From Liolophura sinensis (taxonomy: Eukaryota; Mollusca; Polyplacophora; Chitonida; Chitonidae), in NCBI RefSeq assembly GCF_032854445.1, contig NC_088305.1, positions 24,895,400 to 24,959,399 on the forward strand: DNA of 64,000 nucleotides, in the 5' to 3' direction. This document shows positions 37,018-47,403 of the stretch, in pieces; position 1 is the first letter of the stretch, and each line of letters begins with the position of its first letter. The position numbers and the translations under genes are program-made. Under the pieces are notes generated by a model that saw nothing but the letters and a program-made list of their open reading frames with translations, was not told the DNA's origin and searched no databases.

Positions 37018-39025
37018 ACCCTGCCATGCGGAGTATTTTTTAATACATCTAAGGAGGTAGGATAGATTCTATTCCACGTGAACTTCCTGGGTGTATATAT
37101 ACACGACTGCGCACAAATCGGAGAATGTGCTGACAGGACTCATAATATGCAGCTTTCAACACTTTTGTCCGGTTTCGGGAGGCATACTACCCCACGGACT
37201 GAACCGCCTGAAGGCTGACTGGCTAACCCAGTGTAAGTGACAAGTGGGATAACGGACTAGGCTACTCACTCTTCTGTGGTAAAATTTCAGAGAAATCTGG
37301 ACAGTCCAACGAGATCATTTATATTTTTTGCGTGAATTTTGCCGATATTAGCGATCGATCTGACAATTTAACGTGCTCGATGTAACCGTCACTGTCAAGC
37401 GGTGATTGTCGGAGAAGATGTCAACACTGAGGTTTATTAGCCCACTTCCTGATTGACCCGAGATAATTCAGTAGTCGTCAATCGGTCAGTTCATCAGAGG
37501 CCGATTTCACGAAGCCATTTCCGACTTAATTCGAAATTTGATATACGATCTTAAAGCTTATTTTTCGGCTTTATAAATTAAAGTTGGGTCCACCTCATCA
37601 GTGTTATCTTAAAATTTAAATTTCAGCTTTGAAAAGCAAAGCTCTGTGAATTGGATTTAAATTTTGACTCAAGTTAGAAATGGCTTGGTGGCCCCATATC
37701 CCTAGCACATTGCCTGACTTAAAGCAGCAGCGGGGCCTCCGTGGCTAGCGCAGCGTAAAGACCCAGGAGCCTCTCATCAATGCGGTAGCTGTGAGTTCAA
37801 GTCCAGCTTCCTCGCCGACCGTAAGTGGGAAGGTCTGCCGATGGTCGTGTGTTTCCCCCCGGGCTGTGCCCGTTTTCCTCCCACCATAATGCTGACCACC
37901 GTCGTATAAGTGAAATATTCTTGAGTACGGCGTAAAACGCCAATCAAATAAATAAACAAAAATAAAGCCGCAGCAGAATGACTGGCTATACATGTATAAC
38001 TCACTTGATCTGGCAATTTTCGTTGATGCAATTCCCACATTGCTCATGTCTTCTTGAGACCAGGTCAGTGCATACTTTGAACTGGTCGTTTAGATTACTT
38101 ATCGTCTTGTTCACCGCAACAAAGTCGTTTTGAATCAAAATCTCAAGCTGGGACGCCACTTCCGGCGCAAGCACTAAAAAAAAAAAAAAAAAAAGACAGA
38201 AATGAAGGAAAACAATGTTTCTTTCTTTATTGGACATGTGCTCTTTTTTGTTGAAACAATTAAACTTACACACTGTTTGTGGCATTATTCAGCTCATCGA
38301 TCGTGAAAAACCAATCGCTTTCATATTTATGTATTTATGTTTTTCTTAGTTACTAGACAACTTGGTTCGAACAGTTTTGACATGGTTTGTCCTAAATCCC
38401 AAAGCTGTGGGTTTCGGGCTAATCGATGCAGTACACGGCTGAGGGCGGTCCTGGCAGCCGCTAAGGTCTGTTATCAGGTACATGTACCTGATAAACAACT
38501 TGCATCATAACAAGCGGCAAGAGCTGGATTCGAACTCGCAACACCACTGACTGAGGGCTGAACGGCTGTGTTGAGAACAACGCCTTAATGGAATAAGTCA
38601 GCGAAAACTTCACGGTATAGATTAAGAAAGACTGACAACAGTGAAATAAACTAAAATTATCGGTAAATAATTGATAAAAACTACAAATTAAAAGAACAAA
38701 ACCAAAACACCATAACCATATCAAATAAAACGATCAAAGAGCGAATCAAACACCTTATTGCATTTCACATGTTTTTTTTTCCGTGTTTATTTAAACCAAT
38801 GATTGAAATTCATAAATCAGTGTATCAAGCCTCGACTTATCCGGAATATACGGAAAATAGAACTCCAAAAAACAAAGACACAAATAAAACTGAGAAAATA
38901 TAGTAAACATTATGTTATCTTTAAAATGTCAGCTACTTACCACCCAAAGTAAAAGAGTTCAGTTCTATATATTGTCCACGAACGTTTGCTAAGAAAGCAA
39001 AGAGCAAAATCTTCGCAGCCTTCAT
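31428..39025 (-). CDS. Clusterin-like secreted two-chain precursor (six exons)
   Basis: Exons 38941-39025, 38005-38173, 34619-34770, 33197-33520, 32586-32701 and 31428-31607 give 341 residues; all five GT-AG introns match in phase (1, 2, 1, 1, 0). Signal peptide MKAAKILLFAFLANVRG; short helical region; five cysteines at 63, 74, 77, 82, 89 (gaps 10, 2, 4, 6); C100 and C107; Lys-rich amphipathic segment 108-136; nine Pro-Arg pentapeptides; furin site RRKR 198-201; five cysteines at 208, 219, 226, 229, 245 (gaps 10, 6, 2, 15); coiled-coil-like stretch; C-terminal about 60 residues. Human clusterin has gaps 10, 2, 4, 7 and 9, 6, 2, 7 in its two chains with a furin-type site between, and pairs them antiparallel. 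The chaperone function is inferred. The family call rests on this architecture alone. Confidence 0.65.
31608..32585. other. Intron 5 of the clusterin-like gene
   Basis: AT-rich, with a 'gattgattgattga' run near 31622. The open frames at 32150-32391 show no domain. Confidence 0.45.
32586..32701 (-). CDS. Exon 5 of the clusterin-like gene
   Basis: Acceptor CGTTTCAG, donor T|GTAAGT. Encodes VCGKDVTAIFSSLQAKEE and RLIRLEEIFDITNSS: the fifth alpha-chain Cys, a likely helix and a glycosylation sequon. Confidence 0.65.
32727..32900 (-). mobile_element. SINE family A, strongly diverged, inverted
   Basis: 'ttatttgctggtgttttacg', 'tattcaagaatatttcactt' and 'agaggaaaccgga' are recognisable. Lies in intron 4 of the clusterin-like gene. 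Confidence 0.55.
33197..33520 (-). CDS. Exon 4 of the clusterin-like gene (Pro-Arg repeats, furin site, alpha-chain cysteines)
   Basis: Acceptor CTACAG, donor G|GTAAGT. Begins GIRLRRVS, then LPRIR/LPRVR pentapeptides (15-bp units), FRRGWGRRKR, and CEDLESNGETACLVYAAQC with SVC. The repeat is an in-frame minisatellite inside a coding exon. Confidence 0.7.
33528..33865 (+). repeat. Family B, long copy
   Basis: 'agtgagtgagtgagcgcttg', 'tcagtcatatgacgacaaag', 'cttcactgagacgccttact', 'tcggtgtgactcgaccc' and the end 'accgctcccgaagcggacg'. Lies in intron 3, about 10 bp from exon 4 of the clusterin-like gene. Confidence 0.75.
34328..34415 (+). mobile_element. SINE family A tail fragment
   Basis: 'gtcgtataagtgaaatactc' and 'gtaaaacaccaatcaagtaa', with a GAAA-rich tail. 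Confidence 0.7.
34425..34546 (-). mobile_element. SINE family A head fragment, inverted
   Basis: 'accgcattggtgagaggctc' and 'cgctggcacgctaaccacct'; abuts the tail fragment on its left, in opposite orientation. Confidence 0.65.
34619..34770 (-). CDS. Exon 3 of the clusterin-like gene (cationic amphipathic segment)
   Basis: Acceptor TTACAG, donor G|GTAAGA. Encodes AHECSVHVDMKKLPC, then CKVINVVKKAAELVKK and TGDKIKNGLKNILG. Hydrophobic residues recur every three to four positions among lysines, as in membrane-active helices. Confidence 0.65.
35216..35362 (-). mobile_element. Internally deleted SINE A with expanded ATTTG tail
   Basis: 'tgattggtattttacgcc' is followed directly by the head end 'gcgctaaccaactgagccac'. 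The tail has expanded to about 65 bases of gatttattt-type repeats. Confidence 0.7.
35405..35955. mobile_element. Palindromic MITE-like element with nested SINE
   Basis: Ends are inverted repeats: 'gcagtcagagtttttctttt' at the left and the complement of 'gaaaaactccgtctgc' at the right, continuing about 60 bp. A second, inner inverted repeat spans 35718-35905. No transposase is present. A SINE A (35474-35712) interrupts it. Confidence 0.55.
35474..35712 (-). mobile_element. SINE family A, inverted, inside the MITE-like element
   Basis: Reversed tail 'gattggtgttttacacagca', full core, and head 'gcgacaactgagccacg'. Confidence 0.8.
36429..36682 (+). mobile_element. SINE family A, full length
   Basis: 'cgttgtctaggaggttagcg', 'gcgagttcaagtccagctca', 'gtgggtttcccccgggctcc', with an AAATAAA tail. 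Confidence 0.85.
36920..37015 (+). repeat. ATT/TTG/TTC microsatellite
   Basis: Runs of attatt, then ttgttg, then ttcttc, then about 55 bases of attatt. Confidence 0.95.
37733..37967 (+). mobile_element. SINE family A, full length with short head deletion
   Basis: 'gggcctccgtggctagcgca', core 'gtgtgtttccccccgggctg', tail 'cgtaaaacgccaatcaaata'. Ends about 40 bp from exon 2 of the clusterin-like gene. Confidence 0.85.
38005..38173 (-). CDS. Exon 2 of the clusterin-like gene (beta-chain cysteines)
   Basis: Preceded by an unbroken T tract of about 18 bases and TAG; donor AA|GTGAGT. Encodes LAPEVASQLEILIQ, sequon NKT, VCTDLVSRRHEQCGNC and INENCQIK: the C-x10-C-x2-C-x4-C part of the clusterin-like pattern. 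Confidence 0.7.
38174..38940. other. Intron 1 of the clusterin-like gene (copy A splicing)
   Basis: AT-rich, no repeat family recognised except a poly-A run of about 18 bases that forms the polypyrimidine tract of exon 2 on the minus strand. Confidence 0.5.
38941..39025 (-). CDS. Exon 1 copy A of the clusterin-like gene
   Basis: ATG at 39025, signal peptide MKAAKILLFAFLANVRG then QYIELNSFTLG, donor G|GTAAGT. Nearest of three identical-peptide copies to exon 2. Its upstream sequence departs from copies B and C right after 'actctgca', and no TATA box is seen there. Confidence 0.65.
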
Positions 39026-40084
39026 TGTGACGTCTCACCGAAGTACTCTGCAGAAATATCATGAAAAATAAAGAAAAGTTTTTTGAGATATGTCCTTGAA
39101 TGGTTATTGCGTTGACACCTTTATAACGAGGTAAATCTGTATCACTTATTCCCGCCATCCTCAGTTTTGTGCATGGGAGTTAAATACGTAGCCATATATG
39201 GAACATGAGACTTGAGTGCCTGTTGACCTCTTGTGCCTGAAACTCGAATACCTGGTGCTACATTGTGAATAAGATCCGATTTCATATTGAACTCTTGTCT
39301 ATGAGGCTCGGTTCCTCGACAATATACTTTGCATCAGATAGACTGCCAGATCCTATATGTATCAGCAGAAGTTTTAACTAATGTAAATATAAGTGTCATG
39401 TCCGACATTCATATACCATTCGTAGTCCGTAAAGGGCGTTCCAAGTCGATAAACAAACGTTTAACACTAGCTCCCATAGACAAAGGTATGTAAGAAGTTA
39501 TACAAATAAGAAATAAAGCCGGTAACACACAAGAGAGAAGCGGTCATCAGTTTTCAATGATGCCGGGCACACAGTGGATATTCCAGGCATGATCTTCCAT
39601 ATCAAAGTTCAAATTCGTAGTCCAGGAATGAGTTCCAGATCGTATGGTAATCATCTACCATATTTCCTCTGCAACAATTTGGACTGTAAGATACCGCGTC
39701 CAGGAACAGACTGTTGTATCTTGTTCAAAGACACTGGATTATGGTAGCTCAATTTGTACCTACGTTAATCTTTCAACATTACCATGCTTTCGTTAAAACA
39801 TTAATCTAAATTAAAGAAAAGAATTCTATCAAAGGGATGCAATTGGGCATTGTGAAAGATTATTTTTTAATTTAAATACATAAACATTACAATATATTCT
39901 CATCACGATTACAGAGACAAGGTTTGCTTGCAAGTGCTGTATTACCCTAGGAAAGATAATATATTACATTAAAATATTTTTATTGCAACAGAAATATCAT
40001 GAAAAATAAAGAAAAGTTTTTTGAGATATGTCCTTGAATGGTTATTGCGTTGACACCTTTATAACGAGGTAAATCTGTATCCCT

Positions 40085-40395
40085 TATTCCCGCCAGCATT
40101 ATAGGAGTTTACTTGGCCAGGAACCATTTGTATCCCTGATTCCCGCCAACATTTTAGGAGTTTACATGACTAGGAACCATATGTGTCCCTGATTCCCGCC
40201 AGCATTATAGGAGTTTACTTGGCCAGGAACCATTTGTATCCCTGATTCCCGCCAACATTTTAGGAGTTTACTTGACCAGGAAACATCTGTATCCCTGATT
40301 CCCGCCAACATTTTAGGAGTTTACATGACTAGGAACCATATGTGTCCATGATTCCCGCCAACATTTTAGAAGTTTACTTGACCAGGAAACATCTG
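40085..40395 (+). repeat. About 53-bp array, copy 1
   Basis: Unit 'gattcccgccaacattttag' then 'gagtttacttgaccaggaaac'; about six units alternating two subtypes. Confidence 0.85.
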
Positions 40396-40506
40396 TATAC
40401 GGAATACGGAAATATACGGAAAATAGAACTCCAAAAAACAAAGACACAAATAAAACTGAGAAAATATAGTAAACATTATCTTATCTTTAAAATGTCAGCT
40501 ACTTAC

Positions 40507-40591
40507 CACCCAAAGTAAAAGAGTTCAGTTCTATATATTGTCCACGAACGTTTGCTAAGAAAGCAAAGAGCAAAATCTTCGCAGCCTTCAT
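40507..40591 (-). CDS. Exon 1 copy B, alternative first exon of the clusterin-like gene
   Basis: Same 28-codon signal-peptide exon and G|GTAAGT donor as copy A, but with a TATA box 50 bp upstream. It can splice in phase to the acceptor at 38173. Copy A would be skipped or, through a CTGCAG acceptor-like site upstream of A, included out of frame. Confidence 0.55.
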
Positions 40592-40640
40592 TGTGACGTC
40601 TCACCGAAGTACTCTGCAAGTATTGGGCACCAGCAAAGCC

Positions 40641-40700
40641 CTTTATATAGTGCATCAACAAACGGCTAATCGTGCGGTTAAAAGAGTTAAAGCACACGTG
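40641..40700 (-). promoter_or_regulatory. TATA promoter of exon 1 copy B
   Basis: CTATATAAAG at 40641-40650 on the minus strand, 50 bp from the ATG, with an E-box CACGTG at 40695-40700. A CRE-like GACGTCAC lies just before the ATG in all three exon copies. Confidence 0.5.
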
Positions 40701-40884
40701 AGAATCGTGGTTGAAAGCTGCCGTGTTCAATTTCACTTTATTGTATTTCTTACAGATAGTATGCAGATCCCGGATGTCCCCACTCCCGGATGTGATCGCA
40801 CCAGTTCACGTAAACCGGTTTCTTGGCACACACCCAGCACATAAATAAGCCAGTAAACTGATTTGATGGCAATATTACGCCAAA

Positions 40885-41010
40885 GTCCTCTTCGGTCGTA
40901 CATGGGAAGGCCTTCTAGCAACCTGTAGATCGTTGTGGGCTTCACCCGAGCTCTGCTCTGTTTGCTCCCACCATGATGGCCGATCAATTAAATAAATAAA
41001 TAAATAAATC
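40885..41010 (+). mobile_element. SINE family A fragment (copy at 47650-47772)
   Basis: 'ctcttcggtcgtacatggga' to 'ctcccaccatgatggcc' with an AAATAAAT tail; the part between core and tail is deleted. Confidence 0.7.
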
Positions 41011-41442
41011 TTACGCCAAAATAATAAATATGTCACCTATACGACTATACGACTATATATTCAAAAGGCTACCTCGTAAACGGGAGATCCTCGACGAATT
41101 CCCGAATGGAGGGTTAAAACTGGAACATTAGAAGAATTAATTTCATTAAGGCATTGAGGAGCTACAAATTCAACCTTTCACTCTCAAAAAAATCAAGGCC
41201 AACATAACGTTCCTTACATAACATTTCCATAACATTTGTCTCCTTTCAAAGTTTTTTATTTGCACGATCTTAATTTCTGCTCTAATATGCTCATTTGCAT
41301 ACTGTTCCAGATTTATCTACGAACAAGTTACCGCTTGTGCGGTGCAAAGTGTCAACGCAACGCTCAAAAACTTTTGCATTAGGTGTTGAAACCAAATGCG
41401 ACCATGCTTTGTCTCACAGGCTTTCTCTTTCCCTCATACATT

Positions 41443-41495
41443 GTCTATTTATTTGATTGGTGTTTACGCCTTACTAAAGAATATTTCACTTGTAA
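41443..41495 (-). mobile_element. SINE family A tail fragment (copy at 48204-48255)
   Basis: 'atttatttgattggtgttta' and 'aaagaatatttcacttgt'. Confidence 0.55.
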
Positions 41496-42439
41496 GGGTG
41501 CCACTATCGGATAGTAAAGATGAGAAACACCTGGCTTGTTTAACGCTCAAATCAGGGATAGGCCTAACACAAGATCAAACAAAGAAACACGAATACGCTT
41601 GAATAAGTTCAATACATATATTTGAACAATGAAATACGGATGGAATATTCCGGCTTAGAAAGGCGAGTCAGTCCACGTAAATATAGAACCCACAGTCAAT
41701 CTACGGATGACAGTTCGATAATTGGTGTATTACCCCTGGTATTGTCTGCTATCAAATAAACTTGAGTAAATGACCGCGAGCTTCACAACTCCGTCGGTCG
41801 TCTTTATAGACTAACCTAAAAGAAAATACTGGATGGTTTGATCGTAAACATGTTTACAACATTGATACATATTTCCAGAATGTACACTCTATGTACGATG
41901 ACACCTGTAAATGTGTCTACTTGCCCTGCAGTGAAGTACAACCACAAATCAGTTTGGCGTGGGACAAAATGAGTGTAACTCGGAACATTAGAACTGTGTT
42001 ATACTGTGAATTGAATTGAATGTTTATTCACCATACGTAAATATATGAATAATTACATATCTCGTAAATGGTGGGAATAAAGTCAAAGGGACTTGTTCTA
42101 TCCTTGACTCATTATTATCAAATAATAATACTACATGCTTGGTGAGGAACGATAATTATTGAACAATTGTATTAACAAAAAACAAATTTACTTGGGAAAA
42201 AATGAACATAGAAATGTAACACTACAAAAACCTAAGTTAACAATAGTTAACAATAGTGTGAATAATATTTTGTGTGACACATTCTGTCTCGTAGATTGTA
42301 TGACTAATGTGGATCAAATATTGTTAATTAAAAAATCTTTTAACCTGAATTAGAATAAAGAAATCGACACTCGGATTTCCCTGGTCCGTAGGAGTTGGCA
42401 TATTTGCGATTTAGTCTTCGCACCTGGCTAGACGCTCAA

Positions 42440-42640
42440 CATAAGTGGAATATCGGCCAGGTACTGGTGGGCACGGATTGCAATGTGACTTAATGAGGTG
42501 TCGGGTTTGGTGTCTTCGGTATGGCATTCTGGTGAGTCAGATCTATGAGTATGTCGGCATTGGGTCCAGCCTCCCACGTGGACACACCGTCCTAATATGA
42601 CCGAAATAATGTTGTTAGCGACGTTACATCCCAATCCACC
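42440..42640 (+). repeat. Family C, diverged (copy at 49195-49395)
   Basis: 'gtgtcgggtttggtgtcttc', 'ggcattctggtgagtcaga' and 'ccgtcctaatatgaccga'. Confidence 0.5.
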
Positions 42641-43247
42641 AAACTTCTATATTAAAGGTTTGTTTTCTACAACATGAATGGCGAGACCAGACGACTCTGT
42701 TTGTTATCCCTGGGAATATTAGATTATTCCCATCGCCACGATATGGGTAAAATATTGCCGATGTGGCATTAAACTACAGTTCATTCCTTTTTCCCTTCCT
42801 GTAGAAGTTAGCACTTCATACAAATCGAAATCCCGCCGAATTCCTATTACATAATAACTAAACTGGCCTGGTAAAACCAAAAGGCAAATCCGCGCATCTG
42901 GACTGAAGATTATTTTACACTCTTAAAATAATAATCTTATGGAAAGTATCCAGTTCAGTAATTTCATGGTAGAGGCTTTTTGTCATTAGACCTTGTGGAA
43001 AGAAATATTTCATATTTTGGAAATAAATTAAGAACAATTGCACAGGAAAATTTGGTTGATTCTTCAACGCGGAATACGTTTCGTATTCCTTATTACTCCC
43101 TTATTTCTGTTGGTTACAGTTGTAAGGATAGTAGAATTAAGTATAAGATATGTTATATATATATGCCTTATAAGGCCAATTAGCCGGATGTAATGTAGGA
43201 CTATATATATTGTGTTCTATTGACACCTGCTATTTTCCAGCTTATGC

Positions 43248-43350
43248 CGACTTCCTCTCCGGTCTTATGTGAGAAGGTCTTGCAGCAACCTTCGGATTGT
43301 CTGGGGTTTTGCCCGAGCAGTTTTTGGTTTCCTCCCAGCATAAAGCTACT
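43248..43350 (+). mobile_element. SINE family A core fragment (copy at 49988-50090)
   Basis: 'gacttcctctccggtcttat', 'gcagcaaccttcggattg' and 'tttcctcccagcataa'. Confidence 0.65.
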
Positions 43351-43751
43351 AAAGATGCTGTTTTCTTGGTTGAGTTCAGGATTGTTCCTAGCCTTCTTAT
43401 ACACGTTTGTCGTCCATTGACATTTTGAAGAGATGAAACATTCTGAATTGTAGTTAAAGTTGTTGGCACAAAAGCTAATATGTTTGGTTACATGATGAAA
43501 CTAAATTTCTATCGCGTTGATACGTTGCCGGTGTACTCGACTCACAGTTCTCAGTATATGTTTATTCTAGAGCGTTTTACTGCATGGCAATCGTCTATAT
43601 CCATTGTAGACAATAACAATGTCATACGTGAGAATTACCAAGGTTAGTATGTCTGGTCTTGTTTTTTTCTCCAGAAACTAGCGAGGAAGCCCCTAACTTA
43701 TCCGGGAGTGAGTGAGCGCGTTTTCAAATGCTTGAAATGTCTTACCGTTGC

Positions 43752-44509
43752 GCTCTTAGCTGTAACGTCTTGAAAGCTTCGCCGCTTTACCGACAGTGAA
43801 AAATTTTACCAGCATGTATTTGAGAATGACTTATGAATATTCATCTCTCTTTCATCCTTGTGGGTGAGGAAACAGTGTATAGGCCCACGGGGTTCTGCTG
43901 ACGTAAACCACTGTCCTCTATTTGACAATATGCCTTTAGAAATAAAAAAAAGTACCACAAAAATGCATGCAGACAAAACAGGATGTTTTGTATTCTTACC
44001 GCAACTCGGTGGAAGCTGATTGGCTCTGACGTAGCTTAACCCCAATACCTGCTCCTGCTTTCTGCTAAAAAATACAAATCACAAGGACACATCCTTCTGT
44101 TCAAGCAGCTCAAAGTCTTCATAAAACATAGGGAATTGGTTCTCATCAAATGGTTTCCCTTACGACTCTCGACCGTCCCTTTTCTTCAAACCTTCCTATT
44201 TAAGGACTCTGACTGTGACCATGATGGCTGTGGTTCTATCCGTGGTTGCAAAAAAGGAAGACGGTAATTGATTAATCACTGGAGGCTCAGATTAATCATC
44301 GTATTTAGATTATAACACTAAAATAATGTTGGAAGTTTAATGATAAAATTTATGAAAAGGGTGATAAAAAATCACATCCCCGTGTTCAGACAAACTTAGT
44401 TTAATACTATTTTTTTCTTTTTTCTCTGTATTAGGGTTTAGCTCAAGCTATAAATGAAACCGTTTCTCCGGTGTAAGGAAAGGTGATGCTTGTCACGTTG
44501 GAGTTTGTC
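43752..44509. other. Unique spacer after duplication copy 1
   Basis: No exon recognised; the open frame at 43806-44045 (minus) shows no domain. Confidence 0.35.
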
Positions 44510-45630
44510 AGCTATCTGGTGAGGTGAGGTTTGTCATGTATCTGCTGAGGTGAGGTTTGTCATGTATCTGCTGGGGTGAGGTTTGTCAGGTATCTGCTGA
44601 GGTGAGGTTTGTCATGTATCTGCTGGGGTGAGGTTTGTCAGGTATCTGCTGGGCTGAGGTTTGTCATGTATCTGCTGGGGTGAGGTTTGTCAGGTATCTG
44701 CTGGGGTGAGGTTTGTCAGGTATCTGCTGAGGTGAGGTTTGTCATGTATCTGCTGAGGTGAGGTTTGTAAGGTATCTGCTGAGGTGAGGTTTGTAAGGTA
44801 TCTGCTGGGGTGAGGTTTGTCATGTATCTGCTGAGGTGAGGTTTGTCAGGTATCTGCTGAGGTGAGGTTTGTCAGGTATCTGCTGAGGTGAGGTTTGTCA
44901 GGTATCTGCTGAGGTGAGGTTTGTCATGTATCTGCTGGGGTGAGGTTTGTTAGGTATCTGCTGAGGTGAGGTTTGTCAGGTATCTGCTGAGGTGAGGTTT
45001 GTCAGGTATCTGCTGAGGTGAGGTTTGTCAGGTATCTGCTGAGGTGAGGTTTGTCAGGTGTATCTGCTGAGGTGAGGTTTGTCAGGTATTTGCTGAGGTG
45101 AGGTTTGTCAGGTATCTGCTGAGGTGAGGTTTGTCCGGTACCTGGCGCAGTGAGGTTTGTCTGCTGGGTGAGGTTTTTCCCGTACCTGGGAAGGTGAGGT
45201 TTGTTAGGTATCTGATGAGATGAGGTTTGTCATGTATCTGCTGGGGTGAGGTTTGTCAGGTATCTGCTGAGGTGAGGTTTGTCAGGTATCTGCTGAGATG
45301 AGGTTTGTCGTACCTGGGGAGGTGAGGTTTGTTAGGTATCTGCTGAGGTGAGGTTTGTCAGGTATCTGCTGAGGTGAGGTTTGTCAGGTATCTGCTGAGG
45401 TGAGGTTTGTCGTACCTGGGAGGTGAGATTTGTCAAGTATCAAATAAGGTAAGGTTTGTCCGGTACCTGGCGCAGTGAGGTTTGTCTGCTGGGTCAGTTT
45501 TTCCGGTACCTGGGAAGGTGAGGTTTGTTAGGTATCTGATGAGATGAGGTTTGTCCGGTACCTGGCGAAGTGAAGTTTGTCCGGTATATGCTGAGGTGAG
45601 GTTTGTCAGGTCTTAGATGAGGTGAGGTTA
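44510..45630 (+). repeat. 26-bp minisatellite
   Basis: About 40 units of 'ggtgaggtttgtcaggtatc' plus 'tgctga'; the right third (after 45130) is more degenerate. 26 is not a multiple of 3, so not coding. Confidence 0.95.
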
Positions 45631-45639
45631 TTATTCATT

Positions 45640-45882
45640 CAAATCATTAGCCATATACCAAGCATGAGTATCGACTGTCTATACTATACCTGTACCCTTG
45701 AATCTCTAGTGACATACGGAGCATGACAATCAACACTATACATGCACATTTGTGCGAGAAACTCGAATACGTAGCGATATATTTTGTTCATGAGACTCGA
45801 GTGACTGTTGATCTTCTTGTGTCGGAAACTCGAATCCTCAGAGATACATTGTGCATGATCGAGTGCCCATATTATATCCGTA
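45640..45882 (+). repeat. Decayed repeats of about 100 bp
   Basis: 'catgagactcgagtg', 'tgttgatcttcttgtg' and 'gaaactcgaata' recur and continue into the duplicated segment. Confidence 0.55.
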
Positions 45883-46799
45883 GTTTTGTGCATGGGAGTT
45901 GAATACGTAGCCATATATGGAACATGAGACTCGAGTGCCTGTTGACCTCTTGTGCCTGAAACTCGAATACTTGGTGCTACATTGTGAATAAGATCCGATT
46001 TCAAATTGAACTCTTGTCTATGAGACTCGGTTCCTCGACAATATACTTTGCATCAGATAGACTGCCAGATCCTATATGCATCAGCAGAAGTTTTAACTAA
46101 TGTAAATATAAGTGTCATGTCCGACATTCATATACCATTCGTAGTCCGTAAAGGGCGTTCCAAGTCGATAAACAAACGTTTAACACTAGCTCCCATAGAC
46201 AAAGGTATGTAAGAAGTTATACAAATAAGAAATAAAGCCGGTAACACACAAGAGAGAAGCGGTCATCAGTTTCCAGTGATGCCGGGCACACAGTGGATAT
46301 TCCAGGCATGCTCTTCCATGTCAAAGTTCAAATTCGTTGTCCAGGAATGAGTTCCAGATCGTATGGTAATCATCTACCATATTTCCTCTGCAACAATTTG
46401 GACTGTAGGATATCGCGTCCAGGAACAAACTGTTGTATCTGTTCAAAGACACTGGATTATGGTAGCTCAATTTGTACCTACGTTATTCTTTACCATGCTT
46501 TCCTTAAAATATTAATCTAAATTAAAGAAAAGAATTCTATCAAAGAGATGCAATTGGGCATTGTGAAAGACTATTTTTTAATTTAAATACATAAACATTA
46601 CAATATATTCTTATCACGATTACAGAGACAAGGTTTGCTTGCAAGTGCTGTATTACCCTAGGAAAGATAATATATTACATTAAAATATTTTTATTGCAAC
46701 AGAAATATCATGAAAAATAAAGAAAAGTTTTTTGAGATATGTCCTTGAATGGTTATTGCGTTGACACCTTTATAACGAGGTAAATCTGTATCCCTTATT

Positions 46800-47165
46800 C
46801 CCGCCAGCATTATAGGAGTTTACTTGACCAGGAAACATGTGTATCCCTGATTCCCGCCAACATTTTAGGGGTTTACATGACTAGGAACCATATGTGTCCC
46901 TGATTCCCGCCAACATTTTAGGAGTTTACTTGACCAGGAAACATCTGTATCCCTGATTCCCGCCAACATTTTAGGAAATTACATGACTAGGAACCATATG
47001 TGTCCCTGATTCCCGCCAACATTTTAGGAGTTTACTTGACCAGGAAACATCTGTATCCCTGATTCCCGCCAACATTTTAGGGGTTTACATGACTAGGAAC
47101 CATATGTGTCCCTGATTCCCGCCAACATTTTAGGAGTTTACTTGACCAGGAAACATCTGTATACG
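46800..47165 (+). repeat. About 53-bp array, copy 2
   Basis: Same unit as 40085-40395 with about one more unit. Confidence 0.85.
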
Positions 47166-47270
47166 GAATACGGAAATATACGGAAAATAGAACTCCAAAA
47201 AACAAAGACACAAATAAAACTGAGAAAATATAGTAAACATTATCTTATCTTTAAAATGTCAGCTACTTAC

Positions 47271-47355
47271 CACCCAAAGTAAAAGAGTTCAGTTCTATAT
47301 ATTGTCCACGAACGTTTGCTAAGAAAGCAAAGAGCAAAATCTTCGCAGCCTTCAT
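47271..47355 (-). CDS. Exon 1 copy C, distal alternative first exon of the clusterin-like gene
   Basis: Encodes the same signal peptide and keeps ATG and donor G|GTAAGT. It lies 9.1 kb from exon 2. A transcript from here would need to cross copies B and A. Confidence 0.5.
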
Positions 47356-47403
47356 TGTGACGTCTCACCGAAGTACTCTGCAAGTTTGGGCACCAGCAAA
47401 GCC

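Larger units (their letters stand above)
34771..38004. other. Intron 2 of the clusterin-like gene
   Basis: Contains the MITE-like element, three SINE A copies and fragments, an ATTTG microsatellite (35216-35280) and an ATT/TTC microsatellite (36920-37015). A TATA-like sequence and donor at 37093-37240 (plus) have no open frame of note. Confidence 0.5.
39163..43751. repeat. 4.6 kb segmental duplication, copy 1
   Basis: Starts 'agttttgtgcatgggagtt' and matches 45883-50496 with few differences over its whole length. Contains exon 1 copy B with its TATA box, a about 53-bp array and fragments of SINE A and family C. The copies are separated by the 26-bp array. Confidence 0.9.

Noticed and set aside
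37093-37240. TATATATA, a short ATG frame and a GTAAGT donor on the plus strand
   Set aside because: Only about 23 codons before a stop and no partner exon; it lies in an intron of the opposite strand.
40503-40736. Minus-strand 77-residue frame ending LFYFGW, also at 38937
   Set aside because: Wrong frame of exon 1; the signal-peptide frame with in-phase splicing is preferred.
42980-43183. Plus-strand 67-residue frame with mixed composition
   Set aside because: The duplicated copy near 49740 has lost about 11 bases in it, so it is not conserved as coding.
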